NCBI RefSeq assembly: GCF_963675165.1
Contig: NC_087389.1
Coordinates: 4,028,830 to 4,092,829 of the forward strand
DNA length: 64,000 bases
DNA from: Halichondria panicea
Lineage: Eukaryota; Porifera; Demospongiae; Suberitida; Halichondriidae
Direction: 5' to 3'
In this document: one piece after another, positions 61,791 to 64,000 of the stretch
How the letters are laid out: every line of letters starts with the position of its first letter
Numbering within the stretch: the first letter of the stretch is position 1
The notes under the pieces: generated by a model
The model's database searches: none
What the model was told of the DNA's origin: nothing
Seen by the model: the letters and a program-made list of their open reading frames with translations, nothing else
Position numbers and translations under genes: made by a program

Positions 61791-64000
61791 TCCAATAAAA
61801 AGGAAATGGAACACAATATGAAAATGGCCAGGTATAGGAGGTATACCTTACTTCATGTAAAATATACATAATTATAGCTTCAGGATTACATGCAAATAAT
61901 TATAGCTCTAACTATTACATGAGTATATGAAATAACGTAGAACGTATTACCTAGAATCTGGGGGTAATGACGATGACGTGGCGCGCATCAGGAACTAGTT
62001 TTTGATCTAGTATGTTATATATACAATCGGTTTTAGGATGAGGCTACAGCAAATTTAGCAAAGAAATAGTACTGTAGAGTTTAAAGGTTATAGACTTACT
62101 ATAATAATGGTACTTCTTCATCTCTATCTATATAGACTTGTATACATGGTACATGCATGCAGATAACGAACATACATTGCTCACGTTGTCATTGGAAGCA
62201 CTATATATAGCTGTGATGGTGAGTCCACTATGGGCACATGATAGTCCACTATGTCACTGCACGAGGTTCTACATGAAGGTACACGGAGGTATTAAAGAAG
62301 GCCATTATAGTTATCAAGTAAGATTTGACCAACTTGAAGAGAAACGAAGAAACAGAGTAACAGTTCAACCATGTGCATGTGCACTCACCCAGCACGTGGG
62401 GGTGACAACATCAAATATAAATTTAAGCACGCAGAGATGAAATTTTTGAACCATTATACCTCGAGGCCTATATAGCCGCACGAGGGATATACAGTAAAGC
62501 TGAATGTGCATGCATGTGTATATATAATAATTATGTCTGTCTGTCTCTGTGTGTATTCTAGCCTCGACCCCAGGCCGATCCGTCTCCAATTGAATGCTAG
62601 GCGACCTAGCGTTCAATATTGCTCAACGGTTGCAATGCAACAAAAGCTAACAGCATTTTATAGGCTTCTAGCCACATCATCCTGTTGGATTTTGATTCAT
62701 GCATGGATTTGCAAACTAAAGCTTCTTTTTCGAGTTATGGCTATAATTTGACTTACAGTGAACGCTGCATGTTCTAGAAAGAAACTAGAATGTTTCGTAG
62801 CATCTGTATATAATCATCTCATTCTGTTCGCACAAAATTTCTAAGCGCTAGCTGTTGGTTAGCTACGAGATCATGACAGGAAACTTGTAGATGCTGAAAT
62901 TTAGTTCTACGGATATGAAGCTATATCCAAAGCTGTATGACAGGGATTATATGGCATTGGATCTGAATACACACTACACATATGCATGCACATGCACATG
63001 CATATGAACGAACAGACAGACCGACCGACTATACTAACACCCAGTAAAAAGCTTCCGATAGACTTTTTTCACTACTGCGTGTAACAATTAACAACATGCA
63101 AACTACTCAAGTAGATCTAGCTCCATAATTTACTAATGCATAATGTTTAAATGAAAAAATTTACTTACAAGGGTTCCTGAATAGTATATATCATGTAGAT
63201 TGTCACTCTCCAGTTCATGGTGCTCCTCCAGGGATAGACAATGTGTACAAAAATTCTACATGCTATATAGTCTACATGCGCATGTATTCCTTTATCTATG
63301 ATTAAACTATTAAATCTTTTTACAGGCCTGGCTAGTCTATAAATTGCTAATGAAAGTCCGTGAAACATGTTGTTAAGCCTTAGTTATTATGCTCAGACAG
63401 CTATATACAGGTGGGGAAATTTCAGATTACAAATACAGTCTGTCATGTGTCTATATCAGTAGAGTCTATATACTCTATACTGCACGAGACTTCAGCATAT
63501 TCTTTGCCATGAAAAAGTCGTTATGCAAAACTTATCTTTACCAAAAATGGACAGTGATGCCTATTCCCTTGGACACCTATTATGCTAATGAGCATCATTT
63601 ATCAGGGCCTACCAAAAGTACAATGAGTGCGATTGATGAGTATAATTTTATTCAAAATTTCAATGGGGTAATAAAAACTATGAGTTCACAATAATCACAA
63701 GAACAGATATATTGCATTCTAGTGCCAACAATAACAAAAATAAAGTTCAAGTTTACCACTTGGCCTTTGACCTCATAGCCATCTTAGAGGAGGTCTGGTA
63801 GTAACTGGTATCATCCACAAAATTTGACCTCTGCACAGAGTGAGCTTGGGCCCTGTATGATGGGAGGAGTTATAATCACATGCTCGTCGCTATGTATACT
63901 GAATCAGAGGAGGTTGGCCACGCGTCATCAATCATGTGAAGTTATGGCTAGCTTTGCTAAGCTTGTAACACCTGACTAGCTGTGTCCATTGTCTGGTTTG
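61791..64000. other. Non-coding right end of the window
   Basis: No supportable gene. It holds a TAGCCTCGACCCCAGGCCG fold-back-type motif near 62559 and the dispersed repeat shared with 15058-15180 near 63491-63600. The remaining open frames (for example 62138-62440 and 63389-63694) lack recognisable features. Confidence 0.4.

Noticed and set aside
63389-63694. 101-residue frame near the right end
   Set aside because: It overlaps a dispersed non-coding repeat shared with an MRG15 intron and has no family features.

Overview
The window is animal DNA. Genes carry short GT-AG introns, two conserved metazoan genes (MRG15/MORF4L1 and twinfilin) can be assembled exon by exon in frame, and the intergenic space is AT-rich and full of small inverted-repeat elements. 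The mix of many NACHT-LRR-Death (NLR) genes, a 2A-like leader peptide on an NLR and very compact introns points to a demosponge, most likely Amphimedon or a close relative. The species is inference; the gene calls rest on the reading frames.

Layout. 0-2.6 kb: the 3' end of a death-domain gene, then a short 2A-leader/death-domain gene interrupted by a UAG. 2.97-7.0 kb: a TTAA-flanked DNA transposon with two convergent spliced genes, a Kolobok-like DDE transposase and a small cysteine/basic protein. 7.7-8.8 kb: a small secreted cysteine-rich protein with a duplicated exon; a decayed copy of its 5' region at 9.4-9.75 kb abuts a headless NLR pseudogene (9.85-13.05 kb). 14.3-28.7 kb: a housekeeping block of MRG15 (minus), a HAD phosphatase-like gene (plus), a violaxanthin-de-epoxidase-like lipocalin broken by a 5-bp duplication (plus), ICMT (minus) and twinfilin (plus). 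29.1-33.6 kb: a 2A-Death-Death-NACHT-LRR gene running into a 200-base assembly gap. 34.6-56.2 kb: three tandem paralogous NLRs (981, 1087 and 1098 codons as modelled) with NACHT at the N terminus and Death at the C terminus, separated by MITE-rich DNA. 56.5-59.9 kb: a type II membrane receptor-like gene (minus) and its degenerate paralogue with an expanded coiled coil. 60-64 kb: a 73-bp tandem repeat, a decayed DIRS-like retroelement fragment and otherwise nothing coding that I can support.

How the genes fit together. The accessory parts form an innate-immunity neighbourhood: cytosolic NLR sensors in two architectures, a secreted cysteine-rich candidate effector and a membrane receptor-like pair, all with signs of local duplication, gene conversion and decay. 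The most unusual items are the 2A signal leaders on NLR-type genes, the C-terminal placement of the death domain in the tandem trio, the two-gene TTAA transposon whose second protein resembles the C-terminal motif of the P2X7 ballast domain, the VDE-like gene in an animal, and a minisatellite that starts at a splice donor of MRG15.
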